NCBI GenBank assembly: GCA_003248805.1
Contig: QFQY01000034.1
Span: 1-64,000 of the forward strand
Direction: 5' to 3'
DNA length: 64,000 bases
Source: Chelatococcus sp.
GTDB lineage: Bacteria > Pseudomonadota > Alphaproteobacteria > Rhizobiales > Beijerinckiaceae
Shown: positions 16,616 to 24,927 of the stretch, in pieces
Numbering within the stretch: the first letter of the stretch is position 1
Layout: each line of letters starts with the position of its first letter
Notes under the pieces: generated by a model
Databases searched by the model: none
Told to the model about the DNA's origin: nothing
Seen by the model: only the letters and a program-made list of their open reading frames with translations
Program-made: the position numbers and the translations under genes

Positions 16616-16945
16616 ATGGCAACACGCTCGGCCAAATTCCGGATCGGACAGGTCGTGAAGCACCGCGTCTATCCGTTCAGGGGCGTCATCTTCGACGTCG
16701 ATCCGGTCTTCGCCAACACCGAGGAATGGTGGCTGGCGATCCCGGAAGCCATGCGCCCCGTCAAGGACCAGCCCTTCTATCATCTGTTCGCCGAGAACGA
16801 GGAGACCGAATACGTCGCCTATGTCTCGGAGCAGAATCTCGTCAGCGACGAATCCGGCAAGCCGATCCGCCATCCGCAGGCGAAGGCCTTCTTCCGCCGC
16901 GACCGCAAGGGCCGCTACAGGATCGACCGCGCCGGGTTGAACTGA
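16616..16945 (+). CDS. hspQ: Heat shock protein HspQ
   Basis: A 109-residue HspQ/YccV-type hemimethylated-DNA-binding-fold protein. It shows AKFRIGQVVKHRVYPFRGVIFDVDPVF, EEWW and QPFYHLFAEN...EYVAYVSEQNL, the family core. In Salmonella HspQ acts as a specificity-enhancing factor and substrate of Lon, and in E. coli it affects DnaA levels; whether this holds here is untested. The ATG at 16616 is chosen to match family length. The leader carries a 7-bp hairpin (ACCGGCA/TGCCGGT, 16571-16592). The terminator at 17017-17042 follows. Confidence 0.92.
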   Translation: MATRSAKFRIGQVVKHRVYPFRGVIFDVDPVFANTEEWWLAIPEAMRPVKDQPFYHLFAENEETEYVAYVSEQNLVSDESGKPIRHPQAKAFFRRDRKGRYRIDRAGLN

Positions 16946-17016
16946 ACCCGCGCCCGGACTCTTCCCGCGGCCGTGCTACCCCCCAGTGTCGCAAGAGCCA
17001 GAGCACGGCAAATGAA

Positions 17017-17042
17017 AAGGCCGACCCCAAGGGGCCGGCCTT
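17017..17042. terminator. Bidirectional intrinsic terminator between hspQ and ialB
   Basis: AAGGCCGACCCC and GGGGCCGGCCTT pair (one mismatch) around a 2-base loop. Read on the minus strand the hairpin is followed by TTTTCATTT, ending the ialB-like transcript; on the plus strand it is followed by CTTCTTCG after hspQ. Confidence 0.8.
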
Positions 17043-17069
17043 CTTCGTCGATGATCGCAGTCGCCGAGC

Positions 17070-17846
17070 TCAGGGCTTCGGCGCGGGGGCCGCACCCGGG
17101 GCCGGAGCCGGAGCGGCCGCGCCGGGCGCCGCATTGGCCCCACCGGCGCCGAGGCGCTGGCGCAGCTCTTCCTGACGCTTGGCGAGCTCGTCCTGCAGCG
17201 CCTTCTGCTGGTCCTCGAGAACCTTCGGGTCGATGGCCGCGCCGTCGAAGCCCTTGGCGAAGTCGGCCAGCGGGATCGAGAAGGAAACCTCGCGCGCGCC
17301 CTGATTCTGGACGCTGACGTTGAGGTTGGTGCCCTTCTTCATCGAATTGATGAAAGCGTCATTGATCTGCGCCTCGGCGAAGCACCCGTTCGGGAAGCAG
17401 ATCGCATAGCGGCCGCCGGTCGGCTGCGCATTGTCGACGCCGAAGCGGATACCCGGCTGCAGCATCAGGCCGAGCGGCATCAGGAAGCGCACGATCTTGT
17501 TCGGATCGCCCTTGACGTCATAGATCGCGACCGCCAGCACCGGCTGGCCCTGATCGGACACGAAGTCGCGGGTCGTGTAGCAGATTTCCTTGTTGGCGGC
17601 CGGGTCCTTGCCGCAGACCTTCGTCCAGCTCGTCTGGGACGGCTCGGGCTTCACCTGGACCACGGTCGGGCCGGAAGCGGCCTGGCCAGCGGGAGCCGGG
17701 GCGGCGGGTTGCTGGGCCGGCGCGGCGGGACGCTGGGGCTGCGCCGGGCGCTGTGCCTGCGCGAAGGAAACCGCCGGCGCAATCGCGACGGCCGCGCCGA
17801 GCGCGACGCCGAGGGCACGCGATGACAGGCGAAACGAAGCGGACAT
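17070..17846 (-). CDS. Invasion-associated locus B (IalB) family protein
   Basis: A 258-residue secreted protein. A signal peptide (about residues 1-28, ending SFAQA) is followed by a Pro/Ala-rich linker of some 30 residues, then the IalB domain: WTKVCGKD, EICYTTRDFVSDQGQPVLAVAIYD, RFLMPLGLMLQPGIRFGVD and YAICFPNGCFAEAQIND, with paired cysteines likely forming disulfides. A charged coiled segment (QQKALQDELAKRQEELRQRL) and a Pro/Ala tail end the protein. IalB-like proteins are periplasmic or surface proteins common in Hyphomicrobiales; the Bartonella one promotes erythrocyte entry, but in free-living relatives the role is unknown. ATG 17846 has AAGGAAAG upstream. Confidence 0.9.
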   Translation of the reverse strand: MSASFRLSSRALGVALGAAVAIAPAVSFAQAQRPAQPQRPAAPAQQPAAPAPAGQAASGPTVVQVKPEPSQTSWTKVCGKDPAANKEICYTTRDFVSDQGQPVLAVAIYDVKGDPNKIVRFLMPLGLMLQPGIRFGVDNAQPTGGRYAICFPNGCFAEAQINDAFINSMKKGTNLNVSVQNQGAREVSFSIPLADFAKGFDGAAIDPKVLEDQQKALQDELAKRQEELRQRLGAGGANAAPGAAAPAPAPGAAPAPKP

Positions 17847-18085
17847 CTCACTTTCCTTAAATTCAGCGAATTCGGGAAACACGACTTCGCAAGCCGCGTG
17901 GGCCACAGGCAACGGCTCAATGGCATATCAGCGCCTGCCGTCGCAAGCCCCGCACAAGCGGGGGGAATGAGGCGTTTGAATGACGCGGTGACGCCGAGCG
18001 CGGCGGGCTTCCCCAAAGTCCGGCCCCGAATGAGGCGTGATCCGCGCGGCGACATGCTATTCTGCGTAACGGGAATCAGGTCTGG

Positions 18086-19924
18086 ATGATGAATCTCTTG
18101 GCAAGGCTCATGCGCGCGCTGCGCCCGGCGGCTGCGATGGTTTGCGCCGCGCTCGCCGCTGCGCCGGCGCGCGCGGAGCCGGCAGCGCCGACTCATGCCA
18201 TCGCCATGCACGGCGCCCCGGCCTTGCCCCAGGGCTTCTCCCACTTGCCCTATGCCGATCCGGACGCGCCGAAGGGCGGGCGCATCGTCTTCGGCCAGCA
18301 GGGCACCTTCGACAGCCTCAACCCGCTGGTCGTGATGGGGGTCGCGCCCGACGCGGTGCCCCGCTACGTCCAGCAGAGCCTGCTCTTCCGCTCCGCCGAC
18401 GAGCCCTTCACCGCCTATGGCCTGCTCGCCTCGCGCGTCGAGCTGAACGTCGACCGCACCAGGCTCGCCTTCGACATCGACCCGCGGGCGCGCTTCTCTG
18501 ACGGCACGCCTGTCACCGCCGACGACGTGCTCTTCACCTTCGACATGCTGAAGGCCAAGGGCAAGCCGTTCCACCGCGCCAGCCTCGGCCGGGTGACGAA
18601 GGCTTCGGCCCCCTCGCCGGGCCGGGTCGAGTTCGAGCTGGGCGACGGCTCCAACCGGGAATTGCCGCTGGTGATCGGCGCCATGCCGATCTTCGCGCGC
18701 CACGCGACCGACCCCGCGACCTTCGGCGAGACCAGCTTCAAGCCGGCCCTGGGGTCCGGCCCCTACACGGTCTCGGAGGTAAGGCCCGGCGAATCGCTGA
18801 CGCTGAAGCGCCGCAAGGATTTCTGGGCCGAGGACCATCCGCTGACGCGCGGCCTCTTCAACGCCGACGAAATCCGCTACGATTTCTACCGCGACTCCAA
18901 CGCGCTGTTCGAGGCCTTCAAGGCCGGTCTCTACGACGTGCGCATCGAGGGCGACCCGACGCGCTGGATGACCGGCTACGATTTCCCGGCGCTGCGCGAT
19001 GGCCGCGTCCAGCGCGAGACCCTGCATTTCGAGACGCCCAAGGGCATGACCGGCCTCGTCTTCAACACGCGCCGGCCGGCCTTCTCAGACATCCGCGTGC
19101 GCGAGGCCCTCGGGCTGCTCTTCGATTTCGAATGGGTCAACCGCAACCTGTTCCACGGCGTCTATCGGCGGGCAGGCAGCTTCTTCTCCGATTCGGAACT
19201 CTCCGCCCTCGGCATTCCCGCCGACGCGCGCGAGAAGGGCCTGCTCGCGGGTTTCCCGGGCGCAGTCCGCGAGGACGTGCTCGATGGCCGCTGGACGCCC
19301 GCCACGACCGACGGCTCGGGCCGCGACCGCGAGCAGGCGAGGCGCGCGCTCGATCTCATGAACGCCGCCGGCTACGCGCTGAGGGATGGCGTCCTTCGCA
19401 ACGGCGCGGGCGAGCCCTTCGCCTTCGAGATCACCGTGACCAACCGCCAGCAGGAGCGGCTGGCGCTGAACTACGCACAGTCGCTGCAGCGGCTCGGAAT
19501 CGCCGCGTCCGTGCGGCTGATCGACGACGTCCAGTACTGGCGCCGGCTCTCGGCCTTCGATTTCGACATGATCCAGTGGACATGGCCGGCCTCGGCCTCT
19601 CCCGGCAACGAGCAGATCGGCCGCTGGGGCTCGGCCAATGCCGAGCGCAACGGCTCGTTGAACTATGCGGGTGTGCGCTCGGCCGCCGTCGATGCCGCGC
19701 TGCAGGCCCTGCTCGGCGCCCGCGAGCGCGAGGATTTCGTCGCGGCCGCCCGCACGCTCGACCGCCTGCTGGTCTCCGGCTTCTACGTCGTCCCGCTCTA
19801 TTATCTGCCGGACACCTGGTTCGCCCATGCGCGCGATGTCGTCCTGCCGGCCCGCAAGCCAGGCTATTTCCTCTCCACCGAAACCCTGGCGCGGCTGCCC
19901 GCCGCCCAGCCACCGGGCAACTGA
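18086..19924 (+). CDS. Extracellular solute-binding protein, family 5 (YejA-type oligopeptide receptor)
   Basis: A 612-residue periplasmic binding protein. A signal peptide ends in APARA near residue 31; the mature N-terminus HAIAMHGAPALPQGFSHLPYADPDAPKGGRIVFG is the hallmark of YejA-like receptors of microcin C and peptide importers. FSDGTPVTADDVLFTFDML and GPYTVSEVRPG are general family 5 motifs. No permease or ATPase genes are adjacent, so it must use a transporter encoded elsewhere if it is functional. The next gene starts 10 bases downstream. ATG at 18086 or 18089 is possible. Confidence 0.88.
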   Translation: MMNLLARLMRALRPAAAMVCAALAAAPARAEPAAPTHAIAMHGAPALPQGFSHLPYADPDAPKGGRIVFGQQGTFDSLNPLVVMGVAPDAVPRYVQQSLLFRSADEPFTAYGLLASRVELNVDRTRLAFDIDPRARFSDGTPVTADDVLFTFDMLKAKGKPFHRASLGRVTKASAPSPGRVEFELGDGSNRELPLVIGAMPIFARHATDPATFGETSFKPALGSGPYTVSEVRPGESLTLKRRKDFWAEDHPLTRGLFNADEIRYDFYRDSNALFEAFKAGLYDVRIEGDPTRWMTGYDFPALRDGRVQRETLHFETPKGMTGLVFNTRRPAFSDIRVREALGLLFDFEWVNRNLFHGVYRRAGSFFSDSELSALGIPADAREKGLLAGFPGAVREDVLDGRWTPATTDGSGRDREQARRALDLMNAAGYALRDGVLRNGAGEPFAFEITVTNRQQERLALNYAQSLQRLGIAASVRLIDDVQYWRRLSAFDFDMIQWTWPASASPGNEQIGRWGSANAERNGSLNYAGVRSAAVDAALQALLGAREREDFVAAARTLDRLLVSGFYVVPLYYLPDTWFAHARDVVLPARKPGYFLSTETLARLPAAQPPGN

Positions 19925-19934
19925 AGGGCGGTCG

Positions 19935-20966
19935 ATGCGAGCGGAACAGGACGAGGCCTCCACGCTGCTCGACGGCCTGACACTCGACACGCTTCTGAAG
20001 GCCCTCGCGCGAGGGCGCGGCTACGAGAGCGCCTTGCGCGATCCGCCCGGTCGGCGCGGCTGGAGCGACGAGGCGCCGGCATCTCTCAGCTTCTCCCAGC
20101 TCGATGAGAAGATCGACCGGCTGGCCCGGTTGCTCGCCATCAACCGGGCCCAGCCCGGGGCGGGCGTCGCCATCCTCGCCCCGCTGGGGCCGGAGGCGAT
20201 CATCTCGATCCTCGCCTGCCTGCGCGCCGGCCTTTCGCCCTTGATGCTCCCGCTTCATGGGCCGGAGCCCGAACTGCTGCGGCTGATGGAGGAGGCGGGA
20301 GCCGTCATGGCGCTCGGGATCGGCCGGGTCGGGCCGCTGAATCCGGTCATGACCTTGCGCGATCTCGCGGTGCGTGCCTTCGGCGTGCGGTTCGTCGGAG
20401 GCTTCGGCCCGGACGTTCCCGACGGCGTCGCCGCGCTCGACAGCCTCCTGCCGGGAGGAACGCTGCATCCCCTGCCCGAAGAAAGCCTGCGGCCGGGATT
20501 GCAGGTCGCGGATCCCGTCTCGCTGGCCGGCCCCCTGCCCGTCTCGGAGCGCGACCTGCTGCGGGTCTCGTTGGAGATCTCGCGCGCGCTGAAGCCCCTG
20601 TCCTCCTCGCGCATCGTCACGACCCTCGTCGGCGGCGATCTCGCGGCGTTGGCGAGCGGACCGGGAATGGCGATGCTGGCGGGCGTCGAGCTCCTGCCGA
20701 TGGGTCTTTTCAGCCTGGGCGACCTGCAGGCCTGCATGGCCGGCGGACGCAAGGTGCATCTCGTGCTGCCGGGCGCGATGGAGGCTGCGCTCGCGCATTC
20801 CCGGCTGGCCTCGCATCCGGCGCTGTCGAGCCTCGTCTTCGTCCATCGGCCCGCGGAGAATCGCGCCCTGCCGGCCGTGGATCGGCCCGATATCGCCGTC
20901 GTCGACATCGAGGTGCGCAGCGCGGCCGAGATCGCGGTCGCCAGACGTCAGGTGCAGCCTCAGTAA
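19935..20966 (+). CDS. Degenerate AMP-binding (acyl-CoA synthetase N-domain-like) protein
   Basis: A 343-residue protein whose N-terminal half resembles the start of adenylate-forming enzymes: LSFSQLDEKIDRLARLLAINRAQPGAGVAILAPLGPEAIISILACLRAGLSPLMLPLHGPEPELLRLMEEAGA matches the usual Y-x-E-L-D ... G-D-x-V-A-I ... A-x-x-A-G pattern. The Ser/Thr/Gly-rich ATP loop (TSGTTGxPK) and the C-terminal catalytic lysine domain are not visible, so ATP-dependent ligation is unlikely. No frameshift is evident and codon use is normal, so it looks like a maintained truncated paralogue. It begins 10 bases after the YejA-type gene, probably co-transcribed. The function is unknown. Confidence 0.6.
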   Translation: MRAEQDEASTLLDGLTLDTLLKALARGRGYESALRDPPGRRGWSDEAPASLSFSQLDEKIDRLARLLAINRAQPGAGVAILAPLGPEAIISILACLRAGLSPLMLPLHGPEPELLRLMEEAGAVMALGIGRVGPLNPVMTLRDLAVRAFGVRFVGGFGPDVPDGVAALDSLLPGGTLHPLPEESLRPGLQVADPVSLAGPLPVSERDLLRVSLEISRALKPLSSSRIVTTLVGGDLAALASGPGMAMLAGVELLPMGLFSLGDLQACMAGGRKVHLVLPGAMEAALAHSRLASHPALSSLVFVHRPAENRALPAVDRPDIAVVDIEVRSAAEIAVARRQVQPQ

Positions 20967-21031
20967 ACCATACCGGCAGGCTCGAGGCCGCCTTTGACGA
21001 AACATTAGGCAATTCGCCGGATCGTCCCGCC

Positions 21032-22312
21032 ATGAGCGGCCTCGCCCCTACCATGCCGGCGGCGACCTTGAAGGCGGAGGAAGCCCATATGGGCGAGGTC
21101 TACGCCGAGCAGCAGTTGCGCGGCTTTCGCAGGCTCCGCTTCGAGGAACCGCTCGAGCGCGAGTACCTGGCGGCGATGCGCGCGGCCAAGCGCCCGGGGA
21201 CGCTGATCTGCATCGCGACGGCGCTGGTGATTTGGCTCGTCTTCGTCGCGCTCGACCTGAGCAGGCTCGATCTCGCCGCCGAGATCGCCAACCGTCGCTA
21301 CGACGCCTGGCTCGGGATCGGGCTGCGCTGGACGACATTGGCGCTGCTGACCGGCCTCCTGATCGCGCTCCTCCGCGGGGGGTTGAAGACCGCCTATCCG
21401 TGGGGCTCCATGCTGACGCTGGTGATGATCGGCGCGACCGCCGCGATCAATGCCTGCGTCTACAAGCTGCGCGGCCTGCCCCAGGCCGATCTCGCCGAAT
21501 TCGCGATCATCATGGCGGTGTTCCTGCCCCTCGGAATGACCTTCCGCCAAAGCACCGTCACCGCCCTGCTCGTGGCCGGCGCCACGGCGACCGCCGGCCT
21601 CGTGATGCTCGATCTGGAGCAGCGATACGAGACCGTGCGCATGTCGGTGCTCCTGCTGTTCGCGGCTTTCGTCGGTGCCGTGGGCGCCTATCTGCGCGAA
21701 TATGCGGAACGGGACCAGTTCCTGCTGCGGCGGCAATTGCACTACGGCGCGATGCAGGATGCGCTGACCGGGATCGGCAATCGGCGGTACTTCGCGCAGC
21801 ACGCGGCCGCAGCCCTGCGGCAGGCTGCGCGCGAGCGGGAAGACGTCGTCCTCGCCGTGCTCGACGTCGACCATTTCAAGAGCTTCAACGACCGCTACGG
21901 CCATCATGCCGGCGACATGGCGCTGCATCGCGTGGCACAGAGCCTGAAGCAGAGCCTGCGCCGACCGCTGGATCTGGTCGGCAGGCTGGGCGGCGAGGAA
22001 TTCGGCCTCCTGCTTTATGGAGCAAAGCCGAAGGAGGCGCTGATGGTGCTCGAAGCCGTCGTCGCCACGGTCGCGAACCTGTCGATCGCCCACGAGGCCT
22101 CGGAGACGGCGAACTGCCTCACCGTCAGCATCGGCGCGGCCTGCTTCGACGGCCGGGAGAGCCTCGAAAGCCTCTACAAGCGCGCCGACGCGGCGCTCTA
22201 TGAGAGCAAGGCCGCCGGGCGCAACAGGGCGGCGCTGGACGACATGGCCGCCTCGCTCATTGCCGCCACAGCCAACGATCAGCTCCCACCCTCCTCGCGC
22301 TGGAGGCGCTGA
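21032..22312 (+). CDS. Membrane-bound diguanylate cyclase (GGDEF)
   Basis: A 426-residue protein with six predicted membrane helices between residues about 55 and 230 and a cytoplasmic GGDEF domain. The active-site loop is GGEEF (320-324), and an RxxD inhibitory site (R311-P-L-D314) lies exactly five residues before it, so it should both make cyclic di-GMP and be inhibited by it. DVDHFKSFNDRYGHHAGD and KRADAALYESKAAGRN complete the catalytic core. There is no recognisable sensor domain other than the membrane part. An internal ATG at 21089 (MGEVYAEQ) could be the true start. It is probably transcribed separately from the gene 65 bases upstream. Confidence 0.9.
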   Translation: MSGLAPTMPAATLKAEEAHMGEVYAEQQLRGFRRLRFEEPLEREYLAAMRAAKRPGTLICIATALVIWLVFVALDLSRLDLAAEIANRRYDAWLGIGLRWTTLALLTGLLIALLRGGLKTAYPWGSMLTLVMIGATAAINACVYKLRGLPQADLAEFAIIMAVFLPLGMTFRQSTVTALLVAGATATAGLVMLDLEQRYETVRMSVLLLFAAFVGAVGAYLREYAERDQFLLRRQLHYGAMQDALTGIGNRRYFAQHAAAALRQAAREREDVVLAVLDVDHFKSFNDRYGHHAGDMALHRVAQSLKQSLRRPLDLVGRLGGEEFGLLLYGAKPKEALMVLEAVVATVANLSIAHEASETANCLTVSIGAACFDGRESLESLYKRADAALYESKAAGRNRAALDDMAASLIAATANDQLPPSSRWRR

Positions 22313-22492
22313 GGCGCCTCCCGAGCGGCAGCGGAATTCGCAAGCGTCGAGGCCGCCGTCTCCCGATTGCTGTGGACGCCGGTTTCGCCGCTTGCCGCAG
22401 GCCCTCCTCGCAATGCTAGAAGGGCCCGGTGCCCGGCATGGGCGCACCCGGCTTGGGCGCGACGGGACTTCTGGAGGCAGCGCGAGCGGCGC

Positions 22493-23989
22493 ATGACGAC
22501 GGCCATCGAGATGGGGACGACGCGGACGGGCGAGCCCGGCCTGATCGATCTCGCCGAACTGCTGGCGACGCGCCTCCTCGTGCAGGGCAATTCCGGCTCC
22601 GGGAAATCGCATCTGCTGCGCAGGCTGCTCGAACAGAGCGCGCCGCTCGTCCAGCAGGCGATCATCGACCCCGAGGGCGATTTCGTCTCGCTCGCCGACC
22701 AGTTCGGCCATGTCGTCGTCGATGCGCAATGCGGTGAGGCCGAGCTCCAGCGGGTCGCGCTGCGCGTTCGCCAGCACCGCGTCTCCGTGGTGCTGAACCT
22801 GGAAAACCTCGAGGCCGACGAGCAGTTGCGCGCGGCCGCCGCCTTTCTGGGCGGCCTTTTCGACGTGGACCGCAGTCTCTGGTTCCCGATGCTGATCGTC
22901 GTCGACGAGGCGCAGCTCTTCGCGCCCGTCATGGCGGGCGAGGCCTCCGACGAGGCGCGCCGGCTCTCGCTCGGCGCCATGACCAACCTGATGTGCCGGG
23001 GCCGAAAACGCGGGCTGGCTGGCGTGATCGCGACCCAGCGCCTCGCCAAGCTCGCAAAGAACGTCGCGGCGGAAGCCTCCAACTTCCTGATGGGCCGGAC
23101 CTTCCTCGACATCGACATGGCCCGTGCGGCCGATCTCCTCGGCATGGATCGCCGCCAGGCCGAGATGTTCCGCGATCTCGAGCGCGGACAGTTCGTCGCG
23201 CTCGGCCCCGCACTCTCCAAGAGGCCGCTGCCGCTGCGAATCGGGACCGTGACCTCGACCGATCGCGGGGGCGCCCCCGGCCTGATCCCGCTGCCGGAGC
23301 AGCCCCCGCAGGACGCCGCCGACCTGATCTTCACCGCCGGCGCGGACGAGCCGGTTCCCCTGGCGCGGCCGGTCCGTCCCCCCCCGCGTCCGATGGCCAC
23401 CGAGGTGCTGCGCCAGATCGAGAACTACCGCCCGGCCCCGCCCCCCGAGCCCGAGATCGAGATGGAGCCGGCCGAGCGCGAGGCGCTGATGGCCGAAATC
23501 CTGCGCGATCTCATGGCCGATCCCGAGTCCCGGACCCGACAGGTCGCCGTCCTGTATCAGGATTTCACCGTGCGCTGCCGCATGCGCGGGCTCGGGCGCG
23601 GACATCCCGGCCTCGACGATTTCCGCCGCAAGCTCGCCGTCGCGCGTGCGGGAGCCAGCGACGACATCGCCGCCTCGGACACCTGGCAGGCGGCGCTCGA
23701 CGCCAGCGCCTCCCTGCCGGAGGACCTGCACGGCCTGTTCCTATTCATCGTCCGCTGCGCGATGGAAGGGCGTCCATGCCCGGACGACGCCGAGCTCGCG
23801 AATGTCTATGGCAGCCATTCGCCGAGCCGGGCGCGACGCATGCTCGCCTATATCGAGGAGCGCGGCCTCGTCGTCAGCCATACGGACTTCCGCGGCCAGC
23901 GCAGGCTCGCTTTGCCGACGCTGGGCATCGAGACGGCGCCCGGGCAGGCGCCCCCCGGAGCCGGACTACCGCGCCGCGCGCGCGGCTGA
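22493..23989 (+). CDS. HerA/DUF87-like P-loop ATPase
   Basis: A 498-residue ATPase. Walker A GNSGSGKS lies at 32-39, IIDPEGDF at 57-64, Walker B LIVVDEAQLF at 134-143 and the sensor-like GVIATQRLAKL at 177-187, an arrangement characteristic of the HerA/FtsK superfamily of DNA pumps and helicases. A Pro-rich linker (residues about 260-320) leads to a C-terminal domain ending in a predicted winged-helix-like segment (SPSRARRMLAYIEERGLVV). HerA proteins usually pair with NurA nucleases or sit in defence systems, but no nuclease gene is adjacent here. ATG 22493 gives the N-terminus; in-frame ORF further upstream is Arg/Pro-rich and unlikely. The cellular role is unknown. Confidence 0.75.
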   Translation: MTTAIEMGTTRTGEPGLIDLAELLATRLLVQGNSGSGKSHLLRRLLEQSAPLVQQAIIDPEGDFVSLADQFGHVVVDAQCGEAELQRVALRVRQHRVSVVLNLENLEADEQLRAAAAFLGGLFDVDRSLWFPMLIVVDEAQLFAPVMAGEASDEARRLSLGAMTNLMCRGRKRGLAGVIATQRLAKLAKNVAAEASNFLMGRTFLDIDMARAADLLGMDRRQAEMFRDLERGQFVALGPALSKRPLPLRIGTVTSTDRGGAPGLIPLPEQPPQDAADLIFTAGADEPVPLARPVRPPPRPMATEVLRQIENYRPAPPPEPEIEMEPAEREALMAEILRDLMADPESRTRQVAVLYQDFTVRCRMRGLGRGHPGLDDFRRKLAVARAGASDDIAASDTWQAALDASASLPEDLHGLFLFIVRCAMEGRPCPDDAELANVYGSHSPSRARRMLAYIEERGLVVSHTDFRGQRRLALPTLGIETAPGQAPPGAGLPRRARG

Positions 23990-24296
23990 CACGAGGCGGC
24001 TGACAGGCGGGCGCGCAGATCCGGCCTGTCCCGGCTTCCCCTATCGCCGGCAGCAGTGCTTCGCCCGGCTCAATCCGCCTGCGGTTCGAGCGCCAGCATC
24101 GGCGAGGCCGGCGGCTCCCCGGCAATGTCTGGACGCCAGGGCTCGCATTCGGGCCCGAGCTTGCCGCTGCGGATGATGCAGAGCCACATGAAAACCGGCT
24201 TTCGGCCAAGGCGCCGCTGCCGCGCAAAGCGGCGCGAACTTGACCGCGCCGCCCGGAACCGTGCATGACCGTCGCCCCATGTCATCCGGCCCGGCC
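23990..24296. other. Intergenic region before trpG; no trpE
   Basis: About 307 bases. No trace of trpE is readable in any frame. It contains a possible 39-codon minus-strand ORF (24070-24189) and a short hairpin, GCCGC-GCAAA-GCGGC, near 24219-24233. The trp operon promoter should lie here; I see no convincing attenuator with tandem Trp codons. Confidence 0.4.
24070..24189 (-). CDS. Possible 39-residue small protein of unknown function
   Basis: A minus-strand ORF beginning MWLCIIRSGKLGPECEPW. Third codon positions are G or C in most codons (roughly 32 of 38), as expected of real coding sequence in this genome, and the residue mix is not that of a shadow frame. There is no good ribosome binding site upstream of the ATG, and no family is recognised. 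It is listed as a candidate only. Confidence 0.3.
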   Translation of the reverse strand: MWLCIIRSGKLGPECEPWRPDIAGEPPASPMLALEPQAD

Positions 24297-24914
24297 ATGC
24301 GCGTCCTCCTGATCGACAACTACGACAGCTTCACCTGGAACCTCGTCCATCTGATCGGTGGACTCGGGGCCGAGGTCGAGGTGCGCCGCAACGATGCCCT
24401 CTCCGTGGAGGAGGCACTCGGGAGCGGCCACGACGCCATCGTGCTGTCGCCCGGCCCCTGCACGCCCAACGAAGCCGGCATCTGCCTCGATATCGTGCGC
24501 GAGGGCGCCGCGCGCATGCCGATCTTCGGCGTCTGCCTCGGTCTTCAGACCATCGGCCAGGCCTTCGGCGGCGATGTCGTGCGCGCGCCGCTGCCGATGC
24601 ACGGCAAGATTTCGACGGTCACCCACCGGGCACGCGGATTGTTCCACGGCATCAACGGGCCGATCCAGGCGACACGCTACCACTCCCTCGTGGTCGAGCG
24701 GGCGAGCTGTCCCGAGGCGCTGGCGATCGAGGCCGAAACCGCGGACGGGCTCATCATGGCGCTCTCCCACCGGGAACTGCCGACGCATGGCGTGCAGTTC
24801 CATCCCGAGAGCATCGCCTCCGAGCACGGCGCGACGATACTGCGGAATTTCCTCGATCTGGCCGAGCGATGGCGGCGTGAGAGCGACGCCGCCGCCCTGC
24901 CCCGTACTGCCTGA
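24297..24914 (+). CDS. trpG: Anthranilate synthase component II, glutamine amidotransferase TrpG
   Basis: 205 residues from the ATG at 24297 (an upstream ATG at 24279 adds six). Class I glutaminase that supplies ammonia to TrpE for anthranilate synthesis. It has LLIDNYDSFTWNLVH, LSPGPCTPNEAG, the nucleophile elbow GVCLGLQ with Cys80 and the His-Glu pair in VQFHPESI. Related enzymes (PabA) also supply 4-aminobenzoate synthase. It heads a compact run trpG-trpD-trpC-moaC-moeA, with 13 bases to trpD. trpE is not in the window. Confidence 0.93.
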   Translation: MRVLLIDNYDSFTWNLVHLIGGLGAEVEVRRNDALSVEEALGSGHDAIVLSPGPCTPNEAGICLDIVREGAARMPIFGVCLGLQTIGQAFGGDVVRAPLPMHGKISTVTHRARGLFHGINGPIQATRYHSLVVERASCPEALAIEAETADGLIMALSHRELPTHGVQFHPESIASEHGATILRNFLDLAERWRRESDAAALPRTA

Positions 24915-24927
24915 TCCCGGAACTCCC

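Noticed and set aside
22493..23989. HerA-NurA style defence operon
   Set aside because: Only the ATPase is present; no nuclease, sirtuin or methylase gene is adjacent, so a defence system cannot be claimed.
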